A stretch of DNA of 64,000 nt from Paramoeba atlantica (GCA_977017575.1 CDRNVI010000008.1:124001-188000); one strand, 5' to 3'. Positions 29,040-39,422 are shown, counted from the stretch's first letter. Numbers and translations are program-made. Notes: generated by a model from the sequence alone, not told the origin.

Positions 29040-30809
29040 TTGCGGTGGTTGTAAAACTACCGCTCTACACTCGATTATTGAAAAAAAAGTGAACAAAAAC
29101 AGTGAAAATATAAAGAGGAACACAGTAATATAATAGAAGAAAAAAATATAAAAGGGGGCTCCGGTGGTCCAAAACTGAAAAAAATTTTTGAAAAAAATGG
29201 GGGGTCCATGGGGGGGGTCCAGGGGGGGGGTCCAGGGGGGGGGGTCCAGGGGGGGGGTCCAGGGGGGGGTCCAGGGGGGGGTCCAGGGGGGGGGGGCATG
29301 GTCGAGCAAATTTTTTCGAAAAAATTAGTTTTCGAAAAAAAACCGCAGAAAGGGTAGCCGGGGTCTTGGCGCGCATTTTCCACCCCCCTACCCGGGGGTG
29401 ACCCCCCCGCGTATCCGCAGGACGGGTCCGCCAAGTTCGGATTTTTTCGGAAAAATTTTTTCGAAAAAAAATTCAACTTGGCGAAAAAAATGACAAAAAA
29501 AATATTTTTCCAAAATCGTTTCCCCTATTGTATTTTGATAGTTTGGGACCTACACTAGCTTTCTACGCAGTTGTTTTCGCAAGGTATCACTTCTTCGAAC
29601 TGTGGTGCGCCCCTCAAAATGACCCACTTTTGACTAAAAAAGGTGAAAAAGTATTTTTCGGACCTAAAGGGGCATTTTTTGTGTCGAAAGAATGGTATGG
29701 TTGGAGTCGTATTCTCTACCCAATACGTTCGGTAGGCTTTCATTCATGCCTGCGTGTGATTTCCCACGCGCAAATGTCGGATTTAGTGCTCTGAGAGCAA
29801 AAATACGCGAAAATGACCCCATTTGTACCCGAAATTCGGCTATTTTTGGCTATAATCTTTCCGTTTTCCAGGCTAAATTTTCTTTTTTAGGCTCTTCGTT
29901 AAACGCGGTGGTTGTTTTCAACTTAGAAGTCACTCATGCTACGCTCTCCGAGTTGAAAACCACCACCGCGTTTAACGAAGAGCCTAAAAAAGAAAATTTA
30001 ACCTGGAAAACGGAAAGATTATAGCCAAAAATAGCCGAATTTCGGGTACAAATGGGGTCATTTTCGCATATTTTTGCTCTCAGAGCACTAAATCCGACAT
30101 TTGCGCGTGGGAAATCACTCGCAGGCATGAATGAAAGCCTACCGAACGTATTGGGTAGAGAATGCGACTCCAACCATACCATTCTTTCGACACAAAAATG
30201 CCCCTTTAGGTCCGAAAAATACTTTTTCACCTTTTTTAGTCAAAAATGGGTCATTTTGGGGGGCGCACCACAGTTCGAAGAAGTTATACCTTGCGAAAAC
30301 AACTGCGTAGAAAGATAGTGTAGGTCCCAAACTATCAAAATACAATAGGGGAAACGATTTTAGAAAAATATTTTTTTTGTCATTTTTTTCGCCAAGTTGA
30401 AATTTTTTTCAAAAAATTTTTTCCGAAAAAATCCGAAATTGGCGGACCCGTCCTGCGGATACGCGGGGGGGTCACCCCCGGGTAGGGGGGTGGAAAATGC
30501 GCGCCAAGACCCCGGCTACCCTTTCTGCGGTTTTTTTTCGAAAACTAATTTTTTCGAAAAAATTTGCTCGACCATGCCCCCCCCCCCTGGACCCCCCCCC
30601 TGGACCCCCCCCCTGGACCCCCCCCATGGACCCCCCCCATGGACCCCCCATTTTTTTCAAAAATTTTTTTCAGTTTTGGACCACCGGAGCCCCCTTTTAT
30701 ATTTTTTTCTTCTATTATATTACTGTGTTCACCTTTATATTTTCACTGTTTTTGTTCACTTTTTTTTCAATAATCGAGTGTAGAGCGGTAGTTTTACAAC
30801 CACCGCAAT
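29040..30809. repeat. R family: two inverted copies forming a 1.8-kb palindrome
   Basis: The left arm (29040 to about 29924) is repeated in inverted orientation to 30809. In order from the outside, each arm has the A end with a GCGGTGGTT hairpin, a T/A-rich stretch, a G- or C-run array with GGGGGGGTCCA units, a CGCGTATCCGCAGGACGG block, a segment coding a conserved 68-88 residue ORF, and an inner hairpin with AGGCTCTTCGTTAAACGCGG. The inner hairpins meet at the centre with a loop of about 30 bases. Arm identity is high, so the structure is young or maintained by conversion. Confidence 0.85.
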
Positions 30810-31766
30810 AGTCTTTCCGTTTTCCAGGCTAAAGTTTCTTTTTTAGGCTCTTCGTTAAACGCGGTGGTTGCTTTCAACTTAGAAGTCACTCATGCTGCGC
30901 GCTTCGCGTTGAAAACTACCGCCGCGTTTAAGGAAGAGCCTAAAAAAGAAACTTTAGCCTGGAAAACGGAAAGACTATAGCCAAAAATAGCCGAATTTCG
31001 GGTACAAATGGGGTCATTTTCGCATATTTCTGCTCTCAGAGCACTAAATCCGACATTTGCGCGTGGGAAATCATTCGCAGGCATGAATGAAAGCCTACCG
31101 AACGTATTGGGTAGAGAATGCGACTCCAACCATACCATTCTTTCGACACAAAAATGCCCCTTTAGGTCCGAAAAATACTTTTTCACCTTTTTTAGTCAAA
31201 AATGGGTCATTTTGGGGGGCGCACCACAGTTCGAAGAAGTGATACCTTGCGAAAACAACTGCGGAGAAAGCTAGTGTAGGTCCCAAACTATCAAAATACA
31301 ATAGGGGAAACCATTTTGGAAAAATAATTTTTTTGTCATTTTTTTCGCCAAGTTGAATTTTTTTTCAAAAATTTTTTTCCGAAAAAATCCGAACTTGGCG
31401 GACCCGTCCTGCGGATACGCGGGGGGGTCACCCCCGGGTAAGGGGGGTGGAAAATGCGCGCCAAGACCCCGGCTACCCTTTCTGCAGTTTTTTTCGAAAA
31501 CTAATTTTTTCGAAAAAATTTGATCGACCATGCCCCCCCCCCCCTGGACCCCCCCCTGGACCCCCCCCCTGGACCCCCCCCATGGACCCCCCCCATGGAC
31601 CCCCCATTTTTTTCAAATTTTTTTTTCAGTTTTGGACCACCGGAGCCCCCTTTTATATTTTTTTCTTCTATTATATTACTGTGTTCCTCTTTATATTTTC
31701 ACTGTTTTTGTTCACTTTTTTTTCAATAATCGAGTGTAGAGCGGTAGTTTTACAACCACCGCAATA
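30810..31766. repeat. R family: third copy in direct order with the second
   Basis: Repeats the right arm of the neighbouring palindrome almost base for base, from the inner hairpin (here with GCGCGCTTCGCGTT at its loop) to the A end CAACCACCGCAAT. Together with the previous feature it makes an inverted-direct-direct array of about 2.7 kb. Confidence 0.85.
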
Positions 31767-32511
31767 ATGCTTGACTAAATGAGGGAAACAATAGTTTTTT
31801 GCAACAACAATAACAAAATATTTTGAAATAAGAAATGCATTACGTTCGGCGAGTACAAAAAAAGCTGCCACGCGTACTAAGAGAGAACCTCATACCGCGG
31901 TATTCTTATACTGCATAGCTAGGGCATGTGTAATCACTTGGATATGCGCAAAACAAAAAAGTTTTATGAAAAATAATCAACATGTTCGTGGGATGTGTAC
32001 CTCCCCAAAAAGTGTTCAATGCGTTCTATGTGTTCAATGAACAAAAAAAAGTATTCATAGAACACATAGGTATGAACTGTGTACTCTAACCGTCCAGTGC
32101 GGTTCCATGCGGGTGGCATCTTGTTTCCGAATAACAAGTTTGCAATCTATGCGGTGGACCTCAACCGGGTGAACGAAATCTGGGTGCTTCCAGTTGGGGT
32201 CTCGTCAGACCGTTGCTGATAGGGCTTATATTCATTAAGCCTCTTGCCCCATCCTAGGTCAGCCCTCAAAGCTTTGGTGGCCAACATGGATCTCTATCCC
32301 CTGACGTTCACTACTTTTTGGTGCATTTCATGGGAATGGGAACATTTCATCTTTTATCAAGAAAGAGCTTTACATGTAACATATTAATTTTCCATACGTG
32401 TATTACTTGCATTTACTCCCGAATTACGGACACGGGTCTTTTTTCTTCCTACAATCTCTTTAAAGCTTTTTGATCACCTAGTATGATTCACCTGATACGA
32501 ATTGCATCTTA
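31767..32511. other. End of the composite element and spacer before LRR copy 6
   Basis: 31767-32075 completes the inverted-repeat element. 32076-32511 holds a GC-richer block (32100-32290) that is open in short stretches but matches nothing I recognise, followed by AT-rich DNA. Confidence 0.35.
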
Positions 32512-33495
32512 ATGCGGCCCTCATTTCTGCTCTTTTGCATTCATTGTTCTGTTTTTGCAGTGGCTAAAGACAGCACTACACTTTCTACTTCGAGCTCATC
32601 ACTATCTGCAGAGCACGAACTTGAAATTTTTCTCAAAAACATTCACAACTGGCATCATACATGGGATCTACAAAATCCCATCCGATCTTGGAAAGGTATT
32701 TACTGTAACGATCAAGGAGAACTCACACAAATTGATTGGCGGTATATGCGACTCCAAGGAAATCTTACTTGGAGGCACATCCCACCTCATATTGAAACCT
32801 TATGCCTCCGAGAGAATGATCTTCAAGGTACCATTCAACTTTGTGATCTTCCACCCCGATTAAAAGTCTTACTGCTTGACAGTAATCATTTTCGTGGCCA
32901 CCTTTACTTAGAGGAATTACCATGGCAAATTCGTGTGCTACGTGTTGGTCACAACGCTTTGGGTGGTCCACTTGAAATTCCTTTTTCTCATCCTGTATTA
33001 CGTGAGCTTCACGTCGAGTACAATGCTTTCCACGGTACGTTGGATCTTGAACAGCTGCCACTTCGGTTGCGAATTCTTGACGTCACTCAAAACAACCTTA
33101 GCGGAGACCTAAACTTGACTTTTCTTCCCAGCGGCCTCAACGTCCTTTCCGTGGCATACAACACATTTTCGGGTGGTGTTTATTTAAGTCAGCTTCCTTT
33201 CGAATTGCGCGTTTTGAATCTGAGCCATAACCAACTTGATACCGGAGTTGACCTTCACCGTCTTCCTGTTGTACTTGAAGAACTCTATTTGAACCACAAT
33301 TATTTTTTTGGTAGGCCGAAACTTCTTGAATTGTCTCCTTTCTTAAGAGTACTTCACCTTCACAATAATTGTTTTCGGGGTTACATTGATGTTTCCCATG
33401 TAAATCATAAAACCGAGATACGAATTTATCCTCAACGAGAGACTTTTGTGCGAACCTATGTGAGAACAAAGCCAGAACCTTGCTGTGTGTCCTAA
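32512..33495 (+). CDS. Leucine-rich repeat protein, copy 6, possible signal peptide
   Basis: A 327-residue LRR protein. Its first 18 residues (MRPSFLLFCIHCSVFAVA) would make a signal peptide, unlike other family members. The same bases form a strong pyrimidine tract ending in TTTTTGCAG at 32560, right where the other proteins would start. If the leader is added there, the codon is GTG (or an A from the leader would complete ATG) and the product is cytosolic. The body has SWKGIYC, IDW and ten LRR units. The ambiguity decides whether it is secreted. Confidence 0.8.
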   Translation: MRPSFLLFCIHCSVFAVAKDSTTLSTSSSSLSAEHELEIFLKNIHNWHHTWDLQNPIRSWKGIYCNDQGELTQIDWRYMRLQGNLTWRHIPPHIETLCLRENDLQGTIQLCDLPPRLKVLLLDSNHFRGHLYLEELPWQIRVLRVGHNALGGPLEIPFSHPVLRELHVEYNAFHGTLDLEQLPLRLRILDVTQNNLSGDLNLTFLPSGLNVLSVAYNTFSGGVYLSQLPFELRVLNLSHNQLDTGVDLHRLPVVLEELYLNHNYFFGRPKLLELSPFLRVLHLHNNCFRGYIDVSHVNHKTEIRIYPQRETFVRTYVRTKPEPCCVS

Positions 33496-33741
33496 GCACG
33501 CGTGTTTTAAATACTATTAGTTTACACATTAAGTCTAAAAACAGATTACAGTCCTAAAACATTATACTTTTTTCGAAAGTAATTTCGAAACATCATTATT
33601 TAGATGTTCTGTTGAGGGCGGTGATTAGTTTGAGTAAAAAATGCTTTTAAGCCTATTTAACACATTTAATACTTTAAAAGATTAAAAGAATAATTTTGTC
33701 TTACATCCTATACACCTGAACTACAAAGCTACTCTTTGACC

Positions 33742-36700
33742 ATGAGTTCCAGTTACGTTAAACTACCAATTTCTGGTAGTCCATCCTCCGGTATTAAATT
33801 CGTTCGACACTTGGGAATTTTATGCAATGAGACCGCTAGACTACACTCAGTCTTTTCTCGTAAACGGCATTCCTACCCTGAGATTCCGTACGGCAGTCGT
33901 CCGATTCAGTATAGGGATCAAACTTCGAGCGATACAGTGTCATCGCAGTGGGATGATATTCCCTACACGGAGAAGGGGCATTCTGAATTTGAAAGGAGAT
34001 ATACACGAAACAAAACTGTAAACTCTACACGTAGATCCATCCAAACTCCGCATTTCGCACTTCATGCGAAAGGTACAACTGTACCCAATTCTGTGCCCGT
34101 CTTGCCGCATCATAAACCCAACACTTCTTCCTCCTCTTCACTTCAACATCGACTGAAGAAACTTCTTCCTCATCGGTCCCTTCTCTCGGAACGAATTGAA
34201 CACGATCAAGAATCACAAGTAGGAGTGCCACACGATCGCCACAATAACACGCAACTTCCACTTTGGCTTAAAAATCGCTCACGAGAAACCAAACACCCGA
34301 CAAGGGAACTGAGAACAAACGCCAATATTTCTTCACGTTCATCCATCCGGTCCGCCGCCCAGACTTCTCAATGTAAGACACACCCGGAGCACCACCCATG
34401 TCTCCTTCAGTCTTCCGGTGCACGTTGCACCCATCAACCACCCTCCCGATGTCCGTATCGAAACTTACCTCGGGAGCTGTGCCTTACTTTTCTAAAAACA
34501 GGGGAATGCGTACCTCACGAAACCGGGGGGCACTGCCCATGGGTTCACCAAGACGTGGCGCAGTACGAAGCGAGCCGGACAAATAAGAGAACAAATATGG
34601 GTGGTACCTTACAGAACCCTGCGGATTGCGCTGTGCAGCGTGTGGTGGATATCTCGGTCGTCTCGTTGAATACTTCGGCTCGGACAAATAGTTCTGATAA
34701 GCATAACGATAACGAAACGTCGACGAGTGCCAAACAAGAAGCGATGCCCTATTCAAGAGTATGTGACGAGGATATTTCAACGGATAAAGGCCCCACTGGA
34801 TTCTCTTCTCACGTAGCTCTTCAGCTAATAGACTACATAATTCACTGTCCGGGCTCTCTTCCATCGGACACATTATATCGGATATGCCAGAATTTGACCA
34901 CGCAGAGGCCCTCTAGTGGGAATCCAGACTGGAAACAGCTTCAATGGGGAAACTCGGCTCGGAGGATTTTCCAATCTTGGACACCGGAGGTCGTTGTAGC
35001 CACCGCATCCTATCACAATTCTCTTCTCTCTGTGCGGGACGACAGGCTACGATGGATTGGTGGTCAACTCAAATGCCTAGCAAAATCTTCCAGTATTAAG
35101 GGTTCAGATCGTTGGTTGTTTGGTCAAGAGGGCAGTACGCCTTTATCCATGTTCCGCCTATACTGCATAGTTCTTGAAAGTAGTACATCGTGGATGGAAG
35201 CAATACGCCATCTGAGATCCTTGTACTCGATCCGGCCTCACTTGAAGAACGAAATTCGACACTTAGCGAGTTGTGGTGATGGATTTCTTGCACAACTTTC
35301 GAAATTAGTTCTTCCCATTTCGTTGGTGAAATACCTTGTATCTCTTTTCGTGGCGTGTCCACAAAAAATGAACTTTGCGACTGAGTTTTTCGCCCTATTT
35401 AATTCGTGTGGCCAAGCAGCTCATCTTAAGGAAACTCAAGGTGGGAATATGATTGAGTCGACACATAAACTTTTTGGTCCATACAATCTAGCAAGCCGTG
35501 ATTATCAGAACATGGTAGTGGAGATATTACATCCCCAGCAGGCTCATGCAAGCAAAAACAATGTTTCTCCCTCGATCTTCGACGTTCTAGTTTCTCCATA
35601 TTACTGCATTTCCGATCTTTATAGAAAGAAGGACAACACTTCTTCCGGAGACTGTTTCGAAAAGGTCTCTCAAGATGCATCTACCCAAGAAGCGCGACTA
35701 GGTCTTATATCGATGGAACAAGCTCTTCAACGTCATACTTTTTCTCGCATGGTATTGCTACACGCTTGCGGAGGACTTTTCTCTGACTCAGCGTTGAATA
35801 GCGATGCTGAGGAAGATTTTACGCGTTTACGATACAGCCGGGCGTCACGTCAAAGTGCTCGCAAGACGCGATCTACGCATAACTCACAGTTTCTTAACAA
35901 AAATGTTCCACGTCGGCTCCCCCCGCCCTCTGTTGTTTCCGCCTATCTTCTTACGTCACTACAGATTGGTTCTTGTCAGCAAGCCTATCGTTGGCTCCGT
36001 TCGTACTTTACTTTTTCGCAAAGCAACACCGCATTGCTACACTGGACAGACGATACCTACGCCGTCACACTTCGTTTGCTTTGTGTCTTGAAAAAACCTA
36101 TTCCTGCGTGGCGGTTGTATTTTCAGATTATGCAACACACGCAGGTTCGTACACACCAGGCGTTATTCGATCAAGACGGTTCACTAGAAAACGACCCCCA
36201 GGAGGCAACTTTTAATTCTCACACCCATTCCCACTTTTCAGACAGTCGGATTGCATCGTGCCCGTTTGCGTTAAGCACGGAGGTAACTCTTCTTTCCATT
36301 TGCAAGTCTTTCCGCGATATAATGAAAGTAATTCACGCCGTTCAGTACCGTGACAAAGCCAATCGAACGCCGCGGGAACTGAAAAGGGTTTTCTCGCACA
36401 GAGTTGTGGAAAATCAGGAACATAAAGAAACTGTTGCAGGAGAAACAAACGCGGATTTCCGTGAGTCTTGTTTTCCTAGAGCTGTAGAATGGGAGTCCTC
36501 TGCAATTCCCTCTCGCGTGCGTGTGCTGCGTGCAGCGACGTGGTCTCTTTTTCGTTTCGGCTTGTACAAAGAAGCTGGGTATACTCTGTGCAGTGAAAAA
36601 GACTGGGCATTGCGTAGTGATTATGTTTCTGCATCTACCGCTGCACGCTCCTGTACAACTGAAAACGAGGGATCACGAAATGAATGTCTCAGTAGAATAG

Positions 36701-36990
36701 GGAAAGATGTAATTATTGGTCAGCGTGTTTTAACTTTACTGGCAAAAAAAATATACAAACAGATTTTAAAAGTAGGGCACACAGCGGAAAATACGGGTAC
36801 TAAAACAGATACTTCTACTTCTTGCTCTCAGTCTTCTCTTGGGTGTGGGACTTTTTTCTCAACTGACGAATGCGCAAGCACCCTTTCAAGACATTTTACC
36901 CTGAAGCGATCTAGATGTGGTACGGAGGCCGTTCGGGCTTTCTCTACACCTCAAATGCTACAATTTCTCGAAGAGAATTACGAAGTGTGA
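33742..36990 (+). CDS. Large CCCH zinc-finger protein with helical C-terminus
   Basis: A 1082-residue protein. Residues about 225-275 hold Cys/His clusters, including LCLTFLKTGEC, GGHC and PWVH, that is C-x8-C-x8-C-x3-H, close to the CCCH fold used to bind RNA. A second set of cysteines (CLL, CTH, CPYR) precedes it. The first 220 residues are Ser/Arg/His-rich and disordered. From about 350 on there are long helical, PPR/TPR-like stretches (SVVSAYLLTSLQIGSCQQAYRWL). In kinetoplastids CCCH proteins regulate mRNA fate. This architecture is not one I can name. The ATG at 33742 is the first in frame. Confidence 0.6.
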   Translation: MSSSYVKLPISGSPSSGIKFVRHLGILCNETARLHSVFSRKRHSYPEIPYGSRPIQYRDQTSSDTVSSQWDDIPYTEKGHSEFERRYTRNKTVNSTRRSIQTPHFALHAKGTTVPNSVPVLPHHKPNTSSSSSLQHRLKKLLPHRSLLSERIEHDQESQVGVPHDRHNNTQLPLWLKNRSRETKHPTRELRTNANISSRSSIRSAAQTSQCKTHPEHHPCLLQSSGARCTHQPPSRCPYRNLPRELCLTFLKTGECVPHETGGHCPWVHQDVAQYEASRTNKRTNMGGTLQNPADCAVQRVVDISVVSLNTSARTNSSDKHNDNETSTSAKQEAMPYSRVCDEDISTDKGPTGFSSHVALQLIDYIIHCPGSLPSDTLYRICQNLTTQRPSSGNPDWKQLQWGNSARRIFQSWTPEVVVATASYHNSLLSVRDDRLRWIGGQLKCLAKSSSIKGSDRWLFGQEGSTPLSMFRLYCIVLESSTSWMEAIRHLRSLYSIRPHLKNEIRHLASCGDGFLAQLSKLVLPISLVKYLVSLFVACPQKMNFATEFFALFNSCGQAAHLKETQGGNMIESTHKLFGPYNLASRDYQNMVVEILHPQQAHASKNNVSPSIFDVLVSPYYCISDLYRKKDNTSSGDCFEKVSQDASTQEARLGLISMEQALQRHTFSRMVLLHACGGLFSDSALNSDAEEDFTRLRYSRASRQSARKTRSTHNSQFLNKNVPRRLPPPSVVSAYLLTSLQIGSCQQAYRWLRSYFTFSQSNTALLHWTDDTYAVTLRLLCVLKKPIPAWRLYFQIMQHTQVRTHQALFDQDGSLENDPQEATFNSHTHSHFSDSRIASCPFALSTEVTLLSICKSFRDIMKVIHAVQYRDKANRTPRELKRVFSHRVVENQEHKETVAGETNADFRESCFPRAVEWESSAIPSRVRVLRAATWSLFRFGLYKEAGYTLCSEKDWALRSDYVSASTAARSCTTENEGSRNECLSRIGKDVIIGQRVLTLLAKKIYKQILKVGHTAENTGTKTDTSTSCSQSSLGCGTFFSTDECASTLSRHFTLKRSRCGTEAVRAFSTPQMLQFLEENYEV

Positions 36991-37799
36991 TTGAAGTAAC
37001 GCACCTTGGCGAGTACGTACTCGCATGTACTCGCCGAAAACGAATTTTGAAATCACTTACCGTGATCCCCCCTTTAATATGCACCCCCTTCCCTCCCCCC
37101 CCCCCTTAATATGCACAAATTTTGGTGAAAGGGGACTTTTTTCCCCCCAAAAAACACTTGATTTTTTTTCACGGTGGTTGCGCAGACAAAATTTCAGTAC
37201 TTTGCTACTTACACGACTCCGCTCTATCATTTTTCTTTGCACTGTAAAATGTATGACCGTATCACTTTTTGTAGTTGGGAACCTTGGATGACGTGATGAT
37301 AGAAGCGTGTACCGTACGATGTGAATTAAGGAGTTCTTGTGCCGGTGACAATTAAGTAGGGGGGCACAGTAAATATTTTAATATTTAATATGTAATTCGC
37401 CAGGCTCAAAAGTCTATTTTAGTTAGCTTAAGATAGATTGTTTTCTCTAGAATGTAGATAATAATAGCGCAGAATGTTGTTTTGAATGGTAGAAGTTTCA
37501 TTCCTAAATATGTTCCATATATTCTTGTCGTAGATTAAATCATATATTATTCTTGCACAACTTGCGAGTGGGCTCGTCCGCCATTTTGGTGGACCGAAGG
37601 GTAGTCATACATGTACGTGTCAGGTTGATATGATTGACACGGGGGGAAAGGTGTATTCGAATAAAGTCACTCCGGATAGTAGTATGGCGAAGTAAACGTG
37701 GATTGTGGTGTGCCGCTTGGTGGTAGACAATAATACCGTTGACGTCTGTCTAGATACCGTTGACGTCTGTTGACTGGCTGTGGCAGATGAAATTGGTAT
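36991..37799. repeat. Spacer with palindrome and C-tract repeats
   Basis: Directly after the CCCH gene is a perfect 16-bp palindrome GCGAGTACGTACTCGC (37009-37024). At 37065-37115 two copies of a C-run followed by TTAATATGCAC occur, like the ends of the TA-flanked elements elsewhere. At 37345-37375, AAGTAGGGGGGCACAGTA resembles the end of the 42-44 kb element. No gene can be supported. Confidence 0.5.
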
Positions 37800-38052
37800 T
37801 CGGTCGGTAGCTTGCTTTCGGTTTATAACTGGCTTTCGGTTGATAACTGGCATGCGGTTGATAACTGGCTTTCGGTTGATAACTGGCTTTCGGTTCATAA
37901 CTGGCTTTTCGTTGATAATTGGCTTTTTGTTGATAACTGACTTTTTGTTGATAACTGGCTTTTTGTTGATAACTGGCTTTTTGTTGATAACTGGCTTTGA
38001 ATGGGTTTAGTTGGCGTACTTTCACTTTCTTGGGTCCTTTTGATAACTGGCT
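37800..38052. repeat. Minisatellite, 18-bp unit
   Basis: About twelve units of GATAACTGGCTTTYKGTT. As the unit is 18 bp without stop codons, all frames on both strands stay open (for example repeated SYQQKA on the minus strand). The open frames are therefore a by-product and not evidence of a gene. An isolated unit lies at about 38040-38053. Confidence 0.85.
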
Positions 38053-38204
38053 TTTGAAATGGGGGCGGACTCTTTGAAGTCACATTCGACGACCAGACCC
38101 CCGCCTTGGAAAATCCCGGCCTCCTCGTGCGTTGCTCGCCCCACGGGACACTCGCGCTGAAGAAAAGCGCCCAGGACGAGATTTGTTAAAACTGATAAAG
38201 GGGG

Positions 38205-38290
38205 GGTCCAATTATTATTCACATCCATTTACTATTCACAAACTCATTTACTATTCACATTCATCTACTATTCACAAACAATTATTTGTT
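38205..38290. repeat. Short tandem repeat TTTACTATTCACAA
   Basis: Four imperfect copies of (A/T)CTATTCACA(A/T) with CATT between them. Confidence 0.6.
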
Positions 38291-38358
38291 AAAAAAAATT
38301 ACCCTTCCTTCTTTACGTGACTTGAGTTCGAAAGAAACTCGAAAAAATCTTGTACCTC

Positions 38359-38643
38359 ATGAACGCTCTTCACGCATCCTCCGTGAGAACACTTAATGAA
38401 ACCGACGTGGAGTCGGGGCTTTTTGAGGAAGCTGAAGGCGATGAAGATGCATCGGAAATCGTGGACGACGACTGCTTTACAGATGATGCACGTCTGCTAC
38501 AGTTTTTGGATTCGACTTCCGGCACTCCGGCTGAAGAATGCTATAAGTCGGGATACATTTCTGACGAAACTATGAAGGAAGAAGAGAAAGAAAGACTTTT
38601 CTTTGATAGATTTTCCAGAAAAAAGTTATTTTCTCAGTCTTAA
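38359..38643 (+). CDS. Small acidic protein, hypothetical
   Basis: A 94-residue ORF from the first ATG, rich in Asp and Glu (EEAEGDEDASEIVDDD) with a basic C-terminus (FDRFSRKKLFSQS). It is colinear with the other genes and its codon use resembles theirs. There is no recognised domain. It is flanked on both sides by repeats. It may be a short real gene, or the relic of a longer one. Confidence 0.4.
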   Translation: MNALHASSVRTLNETDVESGLFEEAEGDEDASEIVDDDCFTDDARLLQFLDSTSGTPAEECYKSGYISDETMKEEEKERLFFDRFSRKKLFSQS

Positions 38644-38699
38644 GTTGTCTCAACTACAACAGTTCTACAGAATACTACAGTTGTACAGTTCTACTCTAC

Positions 38700-38835
38700 T
38701 TGTACCAGTTACTACAGAATCTAGAGTAGAGTACGAATCTAGAGTAGAGTACCAATCTAGAGTAGAGTAGAATCTAGAGTAGAGTAGAATCTAGAGTAGA
38801 GTAGAATCTAGAGTAGAGTACCAGTTCTACAGAAT
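38700..38835. repeat. Tandem repeat AATCTAGAGTAGAGTA
   Basis: Six or more units of about 17 bp, each with an AATCTAGAGTAGAGTA core, followed by an inverted TTCTACA/TGTAGAA region and the short palindrome AACTTTAGACAACTTTAG. Confidence 0.8.
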
Positions 38836-39065
38836 CTAAAGTTGTTCTACAACTTTAGACAACTTTAGTTGTCTAAAGTTATTCTCAGAAAAAGTTTTAG
38901 AAAGAAGTTCTTTCATAAGAAACTATGAATTTCTGACGAAAATATGATGCTTAATCGCTCGCTTGGATAATACTGAAATTTTGTTTGAGAAACCACCACG
39001 AAAACATTTCAAGTTTTTTTGGGGGAAAAAAATGTCCCCTTTCACCCAATTTTGAATTTTTGCTA

Positions 39066-39373
39066 AACCATGTTCCAGGATAGTATACCCATGCCCACTT
39101 AGTGTACTAGGTATACTAAGTGTCCCCAAGCCACTTAGTATCCCCCCTCCCAGCAACAGGAGCGGGATATGTCCCTTTTTTAGAAACGACAGAGCAAGAA
39201 ATCGTATTTTAAGGTCAAGGCACCATTTTGCTAGCAACTACAGCTAAGGAACGCGCCGCGAAGCGGCGCGAAATGTTTTTTTGCATTTTAGACAAAATTT
39301 AGTACACCGTACCCATTTAGTATACCGTACCCACTTAGTATACCTACTAGGTATACTATCCTGGAACATGGTT
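39066..39373. mobile_element. TA-flanked inverted-repeat element, 308 bp
   Basis: The ends AACCATGTTCCAGGATAGTATA and its inverse are perfect over 22 bases and are flanked by TA at 39064-39065 and 39374-39375. The interior has several GTATAC-type short repeats and a GCGAAGC hairpin. There is no ORF. It is a miniature transposable element of Tc1/mariner type by its TA target. A truncated relative lies at 50.4 kb. Confidence 0.8.
39252..39283 (+). other. GCGAAGC hairpin followed by T run
   Basis: A perfect 8-bp stem CGCGCCGC / GCGGCGCG with a GAA loop (39252-39270), then AAATGTTTTTTT. It looks like a bacterial intrinsic terminator but sits inside a non-coding element. Related copies lie at 43846, 48685 and 48779. 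Confidence 0.85.
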
Positions 39374-39422
39374 TATAAAAAATAGTAAGTCTTAAAAAAA
39401 GGTTTTTTCAAAATCTTGTCCA

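Larger units (their letters stand above)
27133..32075. mobile_element. Large composite element with inverted ends, 4.9 kb
   Basis: The left end TCATACCTATGTGTTC (27133) is matched in inverted form by GAACACATAGGTATGA ending at 32075, over about 25 bases with one mismatch. Both ends also carry several GTTCAATGAACAC-like copies just inside. The left end is preceded, and the right end followed, by ACTG (27129-27132 and 32076-32079), a possible 4-bp target duplication. Inside are a transposase fragment, tandem repeats, a small ORF and the R palindromes. I see no intact transposase, so it is likely non-autonomous or dead. Confidence 0.5.

Noticed and set aside
29037-31767. Proline-rich ORFs made of DPPLDPP-like units
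   Set aside because: They are translations of the G/C-run array of repeat R in all three frames; no start or conservation beyond the repeat itself.
37620-38083. Minus-strand ORFs with repeated SYQQKA / NRKPVI peptides
   Set aside because: They come from an 18-bp minisatellite with no stop in any frame; every frame on both strands is open, and there is no start context or conserved flank.
37800-38835. CRISPR array
   Set aside because: The tandem units abut without unique spacers and there are no cas genes; they are minisatellites.
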